Notes: a model not told the origin generated them from the letters alone. Counted from the first letter of the stretch, positions 1-11,077 are shown. The stretch: 64,000 nucleotides of DNA from Variovorax sp. CF313 (GCF_000282635.1 NZ_AKIW01000073.1:1-64000), one strand, 5' to 3'. Numbers and translations are program-made.

Positions 1-652
<652 letters not shown>

Positions 653-671
653 TTTCTTCCGGAACATTCCC

Positions 672-2120
672 GTGACCCTCGCAGCAGCGCCTCTCGACGC
701 GCCAACTCCACCGGCTCCTTCGGAGTCCATGGTGCTTCACCTTGGACTCGGCTCGTTCCATCGGGCCCACCAGGCCGTCTATTTGCAACGGCTGATCGAT
801 GCGGGTGACACCCGCTGGTCGCTCTCGGGCGCCAACATCCGGCCCGACATGGCCGAGCTCGTCGCCGCACTGCAGGCGCAGGGCGGCCGCTACACGCTCG
901 AAACCGTGTCGCCGGCCGGCGAGTACCGCTACGAACAGATCGAAGCCATCCGCGAAGTGCTGCCGTGGGAGCCTTCGCTGGCCGCGGTGGTCGCGCGCGG
1001 CGCGGCACCGTCCACGCGCATCATTTCGTTCACCGTGACCGAGGCCGGCTACTACCTCGATACCAAGGGCCGGCTGGACCTGTCGTTCGGCGATCTCGCA
1101 GCCGACATCGAGCGCGCGCGGCGCGGCGAGGCGGGTGGCGAGGGCGTGACCATCTATGGCGCCGTCTGCGCGATCCTGCGCGCGCGCAAGGCCGCGCAGG
1201 CCGGTCCGGTGACGCTGCTCAACTGCGACAACCTGCGCCACAACGGCGATCGCTTCCGTGCCGGGCTGCTGGAGTTCATCGAACGCGCGGGCGATGCGGA
1301 ACTGCTTGCCTGGGTGCAAACGAACACCTCCTGCCCCAACGCAATGGTCGATCGCATCACGCCGCGCCCGCCGCTCGAGCTGCGCGCGCGTGTGAAGGCC
1401 GCGACGGGGCGCGACGATGCGGCCGCGATCACCGGCGAGAGCTTCATCCAGTGGGTGATCGAGGACAACTTCGCGGCCGGGCGCCCCGACTGGGGCCGCG
1501 TGGGCGTGGAACTGGTCGAATCGGTGCAGCCTTACGAAGAGGCCAAGATCCGCATCCTCAACGCCACGCACAGCTGCATCGCCTGGGCGGGCACGCTGGC
1601 AGGGTTGAACTTCATCCACGAAGGCACGCACGACGCGGCCATCCGCCGGATGGCGTTCGACTACGTCACCGACGACGTGATCCCAAGCCTCAGCCCGAGC
1701 CCGATCGACCTCGCGGCCTACCGCGACGTGGTGCTCGACCGATTCGGCAACCCCGCGATCCGCGACACCAACCAGCGCGTGGCGGCCGACGGCTTCTCGA
1801 AGATCCCGGGCTTCATCGCGCCCACGGTGCGCGAGCGGCTCGCCGCGGGGCAGCCGATCGACAGCGTCGCGATGCTGCCCGCGCTGTTCCTGGCCTTCCT
1901 GCAGCGCTGGCATCGTGGCGCGCTGCCTTATGCCTACCAGGACCAGGGCATGGACGAGGCCGCGGCGCACGCGATCTGCGACGCCGCCGATCCGGTGCTC
2001 GCGCTGTGTTCGGACGCGGGACTGTGGGGCACCGCCGCGGGCGATGCACGGCTGGTCGACGCCGTGCGCGCAGCGAGCGGGCGCGTGGCAAATTTCCTGA
2101 ACTCTGGAGCAACGATATGA
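672..2120 (+). CDS. Mannitol dehydrogenase family protein (mannitol 2-/arabinitol 4-dehydrogenase)
   Basis: This is an NAD-dependent long-chain polyol dehydrogenase that oxidises mannitol to fructose or D-arabinitol to xylulose. The N-terminal Rossmann region carries LGLGSFHRAHQ, and the family signature CPNAMVDRITP and the motif KIRILNATHS follow in the expected order. At about 482 residues the length is typical. I chose the GTG at 672, which has GGAA seven bases upstream. An in-frame GTG at 627 would overlap the ATPase gene and add 15 residues unlike the family. The stop overlaps the next start (ATGA), so the two dehydrogenases are probably translationally coupled. Xylulokinase downstream makes arabinitol as plausible a substrate as mannitol. 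Confidence 0.9.
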   Translation: MTLAAAPLDAPTPPAPSESMVLHLGLGSFHRAHQAVYLQRLIDAGDTRWSLSGANIRPDMAELVAALQAQGGRYTLETVSPAGEYRYEQIEAIREVLPWEPSLAAVVARGAAPSTRIISFTVTEAGYYLDTKGRLDLSFGDLAADIERARRGEAGGEGVTIYGAVCAILRARKAAQAGPVTLLNCDNLRHNGDRFRAGLLEFIERAGDAELLAWVQTNTSCPNAMVDRITPRPPLELRARVKAATGRDDAAAITGESFIQWVIEDNFAAGRPDWGRVGVELVESVQPYEEAKIRILNATHSCIAWAGTLAGLNFIHEGTHDAAIRRMAFDYVTDDVIPSLSPSPIDLAAYRDVVLDRFGNPAIRDTNQRVAADGFSKIPGFIAPTVRERLAAGQPIDSVAMLPALFLAFLQRWHRGALPYAYQDQGMDEAAAHAICDAADPVLALCSDAGLWGTAAGDARLVDAVRAASGRVANFLNSGATI

Positions 2121-2905
2121 GCGAACGTTTGAAGAACCGCCATGTGCTGCTGACCGGCGCCGGTGGCGGCATCGGTCTGGCCGTGGCCGAGGCCTGCATT
2201 GCCGAGGGCGCGCGCTGCAGCGTGGTCGACCGCGCTGCAGGGGCGCCCGAGGCCGTGCGGGCGCTGCAGCAGCGCCACCCCGACAAGCTGGCCTACATCG
2301 CGGCCGACGTGACCGACACGCAGGCCATCGCGCACATGCTGGCCGAGGCGCAGGTCGCTTTCGGTCCGATTCACACGCTGTTCAACAACGCTGCCGTGTT
2401 CGACCTGGCGCCGCTGCTCGACAGCGACGAGGCTTCGTTCGACCGGCTGTTCGCGGTCAACGTGAAGGGCATGTTCTTCGTGATGCAGGCCGTGCTGCGC
2501 CACATGGTCGAAGCGGGCACGCATGGCGCGTCGGTCATCAACATGGCCTCGCAGGCCGGGCGGCGCGGCGAAGCGCTGGTGTCGCACTACTGCGCGACCA
2601 AGGCCGCGGTCATCAGCTACACGCAGAGCGCTGCGCTGGCCATGGCGCCGCACGGCATCCGTGTCAACGGCATTGCACCCGGTGTGGTCGACACGCCGAT
2701 GTGGGACCATGTCGACAGCCTGTTCGCCAAGGCCGAAGGGCTGCCGCCCGGCGAGAAGAAGCGCCGCGTGGGCCTGGAGGTGCCGCTCGGCCGCATGGGC
2801 GTGCCGGCCGACATCGCGGGCGCGGCCGTGTTTCTTGCCAGCGACGAGGCGCGCTACATCACGGCGCAGACCTTGAATGTCGATGGCGGCAACGTCATGA
2901 GCTGA
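2117..2905 (+). CDS. SDR family polyol dehydrogenase (sorbitol dehydrogenase SmoS/PolS-like)
   Basis: This is a classical short-chain dehydrogenase of 262 residues. The cofactor loop TGAGGGIG is at residues 13-20, NNAA is at about 90-93, and the catalytic Ser145, Tyr158 and Lys162 lie in the NMAS and YCATK motifs. The C-terminus ends in the common SDR form NVDGGNVMS. In related operons such an SDR oxidises sorbitol (glucitol) to fructose or galactitol to tagatose, and the adjacent polyol transporter and fructokinase fit sorbitol best. The start overlaps the stop of the mannitol dehydrogenase gene by four bases. The substrate is inferred from context and is not visible in the sequence. Confidence 0.88.
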   Translation: MSERLKNRHVLLTGAGGGIGLAVAEACIAEGARCSVVDRAAGAPEAVRALQQRHPDKLAYIAADVTDTQAIAHMLAEAQVAFGPIHTLFNNAAVFDLAPLLDSDEASFDRLFAVNVKGMFFVMQAVLRHMVEAGTHGASVINMASQAGRRGEALVSHYCATKAAVISYTQSAALAMAPHGIRVNGIAPGVVDTPMWDHVDSLFAKAEGLPPGEKKRRVGLEVPLGRMGVPADIAGAAVFLASDEARYITAQTLNVDGGNVMS

Positions 2906-2933
2906 TGATTCTCTGCATGCTTGCAAAAATGCG

Positions 2934-3605
2934 ATGAACGAAGACTTCCATCTGTACCTCGACAGTGCCGACCTGTCTGAACTGCAGGCCTGCCTGCCGC
3001 ACCCGGTGGTGCATGGCGTGACGACCAACCCGACCTTGCTCAAGCGTGCGGGCATTGGCCGCGGCGAAGTGCCCGCTTTGCTGAAGCGCTGCATCGAACT
3101 GGGCGTGCGCCAGGTGCAGGCGCAGGTGTATTCGAGTGAAGTCGACGGCATGCTCGAAGACGCGGACGCCTTGCTCTCGCACTTCGACCGGGGCCAGCTG
3201 GTCGTCAAGATTCCCGCCACGCGCCAGGGCCTCGATGCCGGCGCGCGGCTCATCGCGCAAGGCGTGCCCGTCACGTGGACGGCCGTGTATGCGCCCGAGC
3301 AGGCGCACTTCGCGGCGCAACTGGGCGCGGCCTATGCGGCGCCGTACCTCGGGCGGCTCGAGGACGCCGGTGTCGACGGGCTGGCGCTGATCGCGCAGAT
3401 GCAGTCACTGGTCGCGCAGCGTCCTTCGTCCGGCACGCGCCTGCTGGTGGCGAGCATCCGTTCGCGCGCGGCCTACCTTGCCCTGCTGGGGCTCGGCGTG
3501 GGAGCCATCACCATCCCGCCGCGCCTCTTTGCCGAGCTGCTCGACCATCCCGCCACGCTCGCCGCCGAACGCGGCTTCCTGGCCGATGCACGCGCCTTGC
3601 CCTGA
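2934..3605 (+). CDS. Transaldolase-family protein, fructose-6-phosphate aldolase (FSA)-like
   Basis: This is a small (223-residue) class I aldolase of the TalC/FSA type. The N-terminal strand LYLDSADLSEL with Asp10, the GVTTNPTLLK motif around residue 28 and the Schiff-base lysine (about Lys92) in VVKIPAT are all present. The PYLGRLED and LVASIRS segments also follow FSA spacing, with no long insertion as in TalB. FSA enzymes cleave fructose-6-phosphate to dihydroxyacetone and glyceraldehyde-3-phosphate, while TalC homologues act as transaldolases. The sequence alone does not settle which reaction occurs. Its place between polyol dehydrogenases and fructokinase suggests it handles the fructose-6-phosphate made by this operon. 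Confidence 0.85.
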   Translation: MNEDFHLYLDSADLSELQACLPHPVVHGVTTNPTLLKRAGIGRGEVPALLKRCIELGVRQVQAQVYSSEVDGMLEDADALLSHFDRGQLVVKIPATRQGLDAGARLIAQGVPVTWTAVYAPEQAHFAAQLGAAYAAPYLGRLEDAGVDGLALIAQMQSLVAQRPSSGTRLLVASIRSRAAYLALLGLGVGAITIPPRLFAELLDHPATLAAERGFLADARALP

Positions 3606-3625
3606 CAGAGGAAAATCCGAGCACC

Positions 3626-4594
3626 ATGCGCATTGCACTCACGGGCGAAGCCCTGATCGATTTCACCGCCAGCGAGGCCGGCACGCTCGCGTTCCTGGGC
3701 CACGAGGGCGGCTCTCCGCTCAACACGGCCGTGGCCTGCGCGCGCCTCGGCCAGCCCACCGGCTTTCTCACGCAGCTGTCGACCGACCTGTTCGGCGAAC
3801 GGCTGATGCGTTTTCTCGAACGCAACGGCGTGGACACCCGCCTCATTCTGCGCAGCAACGCGCCGTCGACCCTGGCCTTCGTCGAGCGCACGCCGCAGAC
3901 CAACCGCTACGCCTTCTACACCCGCGGCAGCGCCGACGCGACCTGGGCGCCCGAGCCGCTGCCGCAGTTGCCGGCGGACTGCCGCTTCCTTCATTTCGGC
4001 TCGATCTCGCTGCTGCAGGAGCCGGCGGCCACGCGCATTGCCGAGCTGGTCACGGCCAACGCGGGCCGCCGCGTGATCGTGTTCGATCCGAACGTGCGGC
4101 CCAGCCTGATTCCCGACATGGCCGCCTACCGCGAGCGCATGACGGACTGGCTGGCCATGGCCGACCTGGTCAAGCTCAGCGACGAAGACGCCGAACTGCT
4201 GGCCCCCGGCCGGCCGGTCGATGCACTGGCGGCGGATTGCCTGCAGGCCGGCGCGCACGCCGTGGTCGTCACGCGCGGCGGCGCGGGCGCCACGCTCTGG
4301 CGCACGGGGCACGCGCCGCTCGCCGTGGCGGCGCCCCGCGTCAAGGTGGTCGACACCATCGGCGCGGGCGACACCTTCACGGCCGGGCTCTCGGTGGCGC
4401 TGCTCGCGCACGGCGTCGAGCACCCGGCCCAGCTCGGCGAGCTGGGCGACGACGCCTGGCGCGAGGTGATGCGCTTCGCCGCCACGGCCGCCGCCCTCAA
4501 CTGCACCCGCGAAGGCGCCGATCCACCCACGCTCGAAGCGGTTCACGCCGCGCTGGCGCAGGAAGACAATGGGGCCGTCGCTTCCCGGTCCTGA
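3626..4594 (+). CDS. PfkB-family carbohydrate kinase, probable fructokinase
   Basis: This is a ribokinase-like sugar kinase of 322 residues. The N-terminal EALIDF region and GHEGGSPLNTAVACARLG match the substrate-binding glycine motif. The PfkB signature DTIGAGDTFTAGL at about residues 243-255 carries the catalytic aspartate. Similarity and context point to fructokinase, phosphorylating the fructose released by the two upstream dehydrogenases to fructose-6-phosphate. Other PfkB substrates such as 2-keto-3-deoxygluconate cannot be excluded. It starts 20 bases after the aldolase gene, so it is in the same operon. Confidence 0.87.
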   Translation: MRIALTGEALIDFTASEAGTLAFLGHEGGSPLNTAVACARLGQPTGFLTQLSTDLFGERLMRFLERNGVDTRLILRSNAPSTLAFVERTPQTNRYAFYTRGSADATWAPEPLPQLPADCRFLHFGSISLLQEPAATRIAELVTANAGRRVIVFDPNVRPSLIPDMAAYRERMTDWLAMADLVKLSDEDAELLAPGRPVDALAADCLQAGAHAVVVTRGGAGATLWRTGHAPLAVAAPRVKVVDTIGAGDTFTAGLSVALLAHGVEHPAQLGELGDDAWREVMRFAATAAALNCTREGADPPTLEAVHAALAQEDNGAVASRS

Positions 4595-4605
4595 CCCGTG
4601 CTGCC

Positions 4606-5559
4606 ATGACAACGTCCACACGCAAACGCTCGATTCCCCGTCAGCGCCAACCCGAGCTGGAGCGCGATATTGCGCGCTCCCCGTCGCTGGGCTACGAGGC
4701 CCCCGAAACCGGCCTGGTGCGCTGCCTGGCGCACGGCTTCCCGAGCCCGCTGGTGCGATGGCATTTCCATGAAGACTACGAGCTGCACCTGATCACCGAG
4801 ACCTCGGGCAAGGCCTTCATAGGAGACTGGATCGGGCCGTTCCAGCCCGGACACCTCGTGCTCTGCGGGCCACGCCTGCCGCACAACTGGATCTCGCTCG
4901 ACGTGCCCGAAGGCGGCGCCGCTGGGCGCGACCGGGTGATCCAGTTCCGCCACGAGCCCATCGAGCACGCTGCGGCCGAGATTCCCGAGCTGCGCGAAGT
5001 GATGCAGCTGCTCGAACGTGCGCGGCACGGCATCGAGTTCTTCGGCATGTCGCAGCAGGCGCAGACGCACTGGGACGCCATCAAGGCCGCGCGCGGCGTG
5101 CGCCGGCTCGGACGGTTCCTCGAGTTCATGGCCGACCTCGCGCAATGCACCGACTACCGGCTGCTGTCGAGCGTGCAGATGCAGGGCGCCCAGGGCATCG
5201 AGGGCGATGCGCAGGTCGACCAGATCAACGACATCGTCAACCGCATCACCAGCAACATGGCGGAGTCGATCTCGATGTCGGACGTGGCGGCCGAACTGGG
5301 CATGAGCGAGAGCCGCTTCAGCCGTTTCTTCCGGCGCTCCACCGGCAACAGCTTCACCGACTTCGTCAACCGCGTGCGCATCAACAGCGCCTGCCACCTG
5401 CTGATGCAGACCGATCACTACGTGACCGACATCTGCTACCAGGTGGGCTTCAACAATGTGGCGAATTTCAATCGACGTTTTCTTGAAATCAAGGGAATGA
5501 CGCCGAGCGAATTCCGAAAGCAGGCAGACACCCGCTTCGGCGGCGGCATCTCTTCCTAG
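4606..5559 (+). CDS. AraC family transcriptional regulator
   Basis: This is a 317-residue DNA-binding regulator. The N-terminal half (RWHFHEDYELHLI, then HLVLCGPRLPHNW) is a cupin-type effector-binding domain. The C-terminal about 90 residues contain two helix-turn-helix units: ISMSDVAAELGMSESRFSRF and the later DICYQVGFNNVANFNRRF, ending in MTPSEFRK as in the AraC family. It lies inside the polyol operon on the same strand, between fructokinase and xylulokinase, so it is the likely local activator responding to a polyol or keto-sugar. No operator site could be identified, probably because the operon promoter lies upstream of the window. Confidence 0.9.
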   Translation: MTTSTRKRSIPRQRQPELERDIARSPSLGYEAPETGLVRCLAHGFPSPLVRWHFHEDYELHLITETSGKAFIGDWIGPFQPGHLVLCGPRLPHNWISLDVPEGGAAGRDRVIQFRHEPIEHAAAEIPELREVMQLLERARHGIEFFGMSQQAQTHWDAIKAARGVRRLGRFLEFMADLAQCTDYRLLSSVQMQGAQGIEGDAQVDQINDIVNRITSNMAESISMSDVAAELGMSESRFSRFFRRSTGNSFTDFVNRVRINSACHLLMQTDHYVTDICYQVGFNNVANFNRRFLEIKGMTPSEFRKQADTRFGGGISS

Positions 5560-5580
5560 ACAAAGCCAGGGGGTTCATCT

Positions 5581-7049
5581 TGTACCTGGGACTCGACCTC
5601 GGCACGTCCGAGCTCAAGGCGCTGCTGCTCGCCGACGACCACTGCATCGTCGGCGTGGCCCGCGCGCCGCTCGCGGTCGAACGGCCGCGGCCGCTGTGGT
5701 CGGAGCAGGCGCCGCAGCAGTGGTGGCATGCGCTCGAGGAGGTGATGCGTGCGCTCGGCAAGTCGCATCCCGAGGAACTCGCGGCGGTGCGCGCCATCGG
5801 CCTGTCGGGACAGATGCACGGTGCCACGCTGCTCGATGCGGCGGGCGAGGTGCTGCGCCCTGCGATTCTCTGGAACGACGGCCGCAGCGGTGCGCAGTGC
5901 GAGGCGCTTGCGCGCGCCGTGCCGAGGCTCGGCGAGATCGCGGGCAACCTCGCGATGCCGGGGTTCACCGCGCCCAAGCTGTTGTGGGTGCGCGAGCACG
6001 AGCCTGAAATCTTCGGCCGTGTGGCGCGCGTGCTGCTGCCCAAGGATTGGCTGCGCTTCATGCTCAGCGGCGAGGCGGTCAGCGAGATGTCCGATGCGGC
6101 GGGCACGCTGTGGCTCGATGTGGGTGCGCGCGACTGGTCCGACGAACTGCTGGCGGCCACAGGCCTCACGCGCGCGCACATGCCGCGGCTGGTCGAAGGC
6201 AGCGAGATGTCGGCGCAGCTCAAACCCGAACTGGCGGCGCGCTGGGGCGTGGGCAGCGCCAGCGTGGTGATCGCCGGCGGTGCCGGCGACAACGCGGCCA
6301 GCGCCGTCGGCATGGGCCTCGTCGAGCCGGGGCAGGGATTCGTGTCACTCGGCACCTCGGGCGTCGTGTTCGTCTCGACCGACCGCTTCCTGCCGAACCC
6401 CGCGCAGGCGATGCACGCCTTTTGCCATGCGCTGCCGGGGCGGTGGCACCAGATGTCGGTGATGCTCTCGGCTGCGAGCGCGGTGAGTTGGGCCGCAAAG
6501 ACTTTCAGGTTCGAGGACGAGGCCGCGCTGCTCGAAGCGGCGGCGTCCGTCCCGCTGGCACAGCGCGAGGGCTGCCCGCTGTTCCTGCCGTACCTCTCCG
6601 GCGAGCGCTCGCCGCACAACAACCCCAACGCGCAGGGCGTGCTGTTCGGCCTCACGCACGCACACGGGCCAGCGGAAATCGCGTACGCCGTGGTCGAGGG
6701 CGTGAGCTTCGGCCTGCGCGACGGCTTCGACACCCTGCGGCTGCCGGCCGGGATGCCGCTGCGCGACGTGGCGCTGGTGGGCGGCGGTGCGCGCAGCGTT
6801 TGGTGGGGGCAGTTGCTGGCCGACATCTTCCAGGTTCCGCTCACGCTCTATGCGGGCAGCGAGACGGGCGGGGCGCTGGGTGCGGCGCGGCTGGCCTGGC
6901 TGGCGGATGGGGGCTCGGTGGCAGAGGTTTGCACGCTGCCGCCTGTGAAGCAGAAGCTGGTTGCCTCGACCGAAGTAGCCGATGTCCACAGGACGAGGCA
7001 TGCGCGCTTCCTGGCGCTCTACAAGGCGGTGCAGGCGCAATTCCAGTAG
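5581..7049 (+). CDS. xylB: Xylulokinase
   Basis: This is a FGGY-family sugar kinase that would phosphorylate D-xylulose to xylulose-5-phosphate. The first ATPase motif (LGLDLGTSELKALLL) is at the N-terminus, followed by GLSGQMHG, the glycine-rich AGGAGDNAASAVG segment and the C-terminal GGGARSVWWGQLLADIF. At about 489 residues it is normal for XylB. The start is a TTG at base 5581, preceded by the purine-rich ribosome-binding site CCAGGGGG about seven bases upstream. No ATG or GTG gives a full N-terminal ATPase motif. It is the last gene of the polyol operon and implies that D-arabinitol or xylitol is among the substrates. The bidirectional terminator lies just downstream. Confidence 0.92.
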
Positions 7050-7076
7050 CAGAGCGATCACGACCGCCCATGAAAA

Positions 7077-7098
7077 AAGCCCGGCGCAAGCCGGGCTT
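7077..7098. terminator. Bidirectional intrinsic terminator between xylB and groEL
   Basis: A perfect 9-bp stem (AAGCCCGGC with GCCGGGCTT) encloses a GCAA tetraloop. On the minus strand it is followed by six Ts, a strong terminator for groESL. On the plus strand the tail is only TTCTTTCATTT, so termination of the polyol operon is probably weaker. Confidence 0.85.
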
Positions 7099-7113
7099 CT
7101 TTCATTTCGCGAG

Positions 7114-7209
7114 ACACCGCGGATCCGGCTCTGCCGGTCCGCAGGTGTCGCCCCCGGTAAGGGGTAGGCGTAGCGGACACGAAGTGCCGCGCAGCCTGGG
7201 GGCGAGCAA
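7114..7209 (+). repeat. Dispersed palindromic repeat, type A, copy 1
   Basis: This 96-bp member of the window's intergenic repeat family lies between the xylB/groEL terminator and the groEL stop codon, which it touches. Stem I spans about 7114-7148 (ACACC GCGG at one end, CCGC GGTGT at the other, around CCGGC-TCT-GCCGG). Then come a C-run/G-run hairpin, GTAG, the box ACACGAAGTG and the tail CTGGGGGCGAGCAAT. The same elements, in the same order, recur at 43261, 49064 and (inverted) 52359. It would be part of the groEL 3' untranslated region. Confidence 0.85.
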
Positions 7210-8868
<1,659 letters not shown>

Positions 8869-8891
8869 TTACTCCGAATGGGATATTTGAA

Positions 8892-9182
8892 TTACTTCTC
8901 GACGACCGCGAACAGGTCGTCTTCCTTCATGACCAGCAGTTCGTCGCCGCCGACCTTGACGGTCTGGCCGCTGTACTTGCCGAACAGGACGCGGTCGCCG
9001 ACCTTGACAGTCAGTGCGGCCAGCTCGCCCTTGTCGTTGCGCTTGCCCGGGCCCACGGCCAGGACTTCACCCTGATCGGGCTTTTCAGCGGCTGCGTCGG
9101 GGATGACGATGCCGGAGGCGGTCTTGGTTTCGCTGTCAACACGCTTGACGATCACGCGATCGGCCAAAGGACGAAGTTTCAT
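8892..9182 (-). CDS. groES: Co-chaperonin GroES (10 kDa)
   Basis: This is the heptameric lid of the GroEL chamber, 96 residues. It begins [16 protein letters not shown], carries the mobile-loop region [14 protein letters not shown], and ends in [11 protein letters not shown]. The ATG at 9182 was chosen because CCAGGAGA lies just upstream and the N-terminus matches the family exactly; a longer open frame upstream would read through the promoter and leader. It is the first gene of the groESL operon. Confidence 0.98.
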   Translation of the reverse strand: MKLRPLADRVIVKRVDSETKTASGIVIPDAAAEKPDQGEVLAVGPGKRNDKGELAALTVKVGDRVLFGKYSGQTVKVGGDELLVMKEDDLFAVVEK

Positions 9183-9270
9183 TGCATCTCCTGGATGTAT
9201 GGATAAGAAACGGATTTGTGGTCGGGTGCCGGACCGGAGGCCGGCAGCCCATCGACTGGAAGCGAGGCTG

Positions 9271-9297
9271 TTAGCACTCATCAGCAGCGAGTGCTAA
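9271..9297 (-). promoter_or_regulatory. CIRCE operator (HrcA binding site) of groESL
   Basis: A perfect inverted repeat, TTAGCACTC and GAGTGCTAA, is separated by exactly nine bases. This is the canonical CIRCE element bound by the heat-shock repressor HrcA. It starts at the -10 region and would cover the transcription start of groES. HrcA itself is not encoded in the window. Confidence 0.95.
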
Positions 9298-9324
9298 TCA
9301 TAAGGGCAATCGGCGGGCTTTCAA
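9297..9324 (-). promoter_or_regulatory. groES promoter (-35/-10)
   Basis: On the minus strand TTGAAA (9319-9324) and TATGAT (9297-9302) are separated by 16 bp, a good sigma-70 promoter. The extended -35 CTTGAAA also matches the heat-shock sigma-32 consensus, so overlapping control is possible, although no clear sigma-32 -10 box is present. The -10 abuts the CIRCE operator, so bound HrcA would block initiation. Confidence 0.75.
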
Positions 9325-9340
9325 GGGGTTCCGCAGCCGC

Positions 9341-10942
9341 CTACAACTGGTCCGTAGGCACAAACCACGAGAACAGCAGCAGCTGCAGCCGCGTCAGCAT
9401 GCTCGAATCCGGTTCGCTGTCGAGCACCTCGTTGTGGACGTCGCCGGTGCCGATCCACTGGACGTTCTGGCCGTCGGGCTTGAGCACTACGCGATAGACG
9501 CCCTCGATGTCGTCGAGCTCGTAGGCGAAAAGCAGCGCCTGCGTCAGGTCGAAGCTTCGCACGGCTATGCCGAATTCGGTGTTCAGCCGGGCGGAACGCG
9601 GGTCGAGGTTCATGGAGCCGAGAAGCACCCACTGGCGGTCGACCAGTGCCAGCTTGGCATGCAGGCGGCCGCGGGCCTTCTTGAGCAGGTCGCGGAACTG
9701 GCCGCTGCGCCGCAGCTGCCGGGTGCTGACTTCGTACAGGTTCACGCCCAGCTTGAGCATGTCGACGCGGTAGCGGTTGTAGTTGATGTTGACCAGCGGC
9801 TCGTCGCTGTCGGCCAGCGAATTGGTGATGACGGTGATGTTCACACCGTGCTCACGCCCCATGCGGATGCGTTCCATGCCCTCGTCGCCTGGAATGAAGT
9901 AGGGCGAGATCACCACCACGTTCGACCTGGCCGTGGCCAGCATCTCGTGGAAGCGCTGTGCCAGCGGCTCCATGGGTTGCGCCATGACGCCCAGCGCCTT
10001 GTTGGGACTGTCGGCGGAGGCGTGGGCCTCGGCGCGCATCCACTTGGCCTCGTCGATTCGGGCAAGCTGGGCGCCCAGCGGCGGGTCGCCGAGCAGGTCG
10101 GTGGGAGGCAGCGGGTCGGGCGGCGGTGCGTGGGCCGGGGAGGTTGCTTCCTCGAAATCGGCTTTCAGCGCCTGCGGCGTGCTGCTGGTGCCGGCCACCC
10201 GCTGCAGGGGGTAGACCACGTCGCTGTTCCAGTAGGTGTCGAAGATGGCGGCTGACTCGGGGACCACCGGGCCGGCCAGCAGCAGCTCGAAATCGATGAA
10301 GTTCGCGCTCTCGCTGCGCAGGAAATACTCGTCGGCCAGGTTGCGGCCGCCCGCGATGGCCATGGCGCCGTCGGCCACGAACAGCTTGTTGTGCATGCGG
10401 TGGTTGAGGCGCCGGAAGTCGGTGAAGAACTCCAGCCACCGCCCCGACGAGTGGTCGCGCGCGTTCACGAACGGGTTGAACAGCCGGATCTCGGCATTGG
10501 GCTCGGCGGCGAGGCCGAGCAGCAGGCGGTCCATGCCGGCCGTGTAGAAGTCGTCGAGCAGCAGCCGCACACGCACGCCGCGCCGGGCGGCATTGCGCAT
10601 TTCGCGCAGCAGCAGGCGGCCGGTCTTGTCGTTGCCAAGCTGGTAAGTCTGGATGTCGAGCGACGATTTCGCGCGCCGCATCAGCTCCAGCCGTGCGTCG
10701 AGCGCAAAAGAGGCCTCGATCAGCGGCCGCATGCTGCTCAGGCCGTCGGGCGGGGAGTCGAGGCTGACGGCGGCGCGGCCGAGCTCGGTGGCGGGCGAGG
10801 CCGCAATCGCCAGGGTGGGCGGTTCAGGCGTGCGCGGCGGGAGCCCCGCGCAGCCGGCCAGCGCAATGGCAGCCGCGAGGACCATCAGCCGCAGAGCCGG
10901 ACCGCTCAGTGCGGGAAACAGAAAGGCGATGAGCTTGAGCAT
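9341..10942 (-). CDS. Phospholipase D-like lipoprotein, cardiolipin synthase ClsC-like
   Basis: This is a membrane-anchored enzyme with two HKD (phospholipase D) active-site motifs: HNKLFVADGAMAIAGGRN near residue 184 and HAKLALVDRQWVLLGSMN near residue 427. The GGRNLADEYF context resembles ClsC (YmdC), which makes cardiolipin from phosphatidylglycerol and phosphatidylethanolamine. Starting at the ATG at 10942 gives 533 residues with a hydrophobic leader and lipobox LAGC. An upstream ATG at 11029 would add a non-conserved extension. It is a single gene, convergent with nothing and tail-to-head with groES across a 158-bp gap. Cardiolipin synthase activity is inferred; some relatives are general PLD-fold transferases. 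Confidence 0.85.
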   Translation of the reverse strand: MLKLIAFLFPALSGPALRLMVLAAAIALAGCAGLPPRTPEPPTLAIAASPATELGRAAVSLDSPPDGLSSMRPLIEASFALDARLELMRRAKSSLDIQTYQLGNDKTGRLLLREMRNAARRGVRVRLLLDDFYTAGMDRLLLGLAAEPNAEIRLFNPFVNARDHSSGRWLEFFTDFRRLNHRMHNKLFVADGAMAIAGGRNLADEYFLRSESANFIDFELLLAGPVVPESAAIFDTYWNSDVVYPLQRVAGTSSTPQALKADFEEATSPAHAPPPDPLPPTDLLGDPPLGAQLARIDEAKWMRAEAHASADSPNKALGVMAQPMEPLAQRFHEMLATARSNVVVISPYFIPGDEGMERIRMGREHGVNITVITNSLADSDEPLVNINYNRYRVDMLKLGVNLYEVSTRQLRRSGQFRDLLKKARGRLHAKLALVDRQWVLLGSMNLDPRSARLNTEFGIAVRSFDLTQALLFAYELDDIEGVYRVVLKPDGQNVQWIGTGDVHNEVLDSEPDSSMLTRLQLLLFSWFVPTDQL

Positions 10943-11077
10943 GAGGGCTTGCCAACGCACGGGAAGCGTGCGGGCGGCATGGTAGCCGGTTCGCCCTGGA
11001 CCCGCAGACGCAATTCCGCAACGTAACACCCTTCATCGGAGCGGTGATTGGGGAGGCACAAATAAGTCACGCAATAA

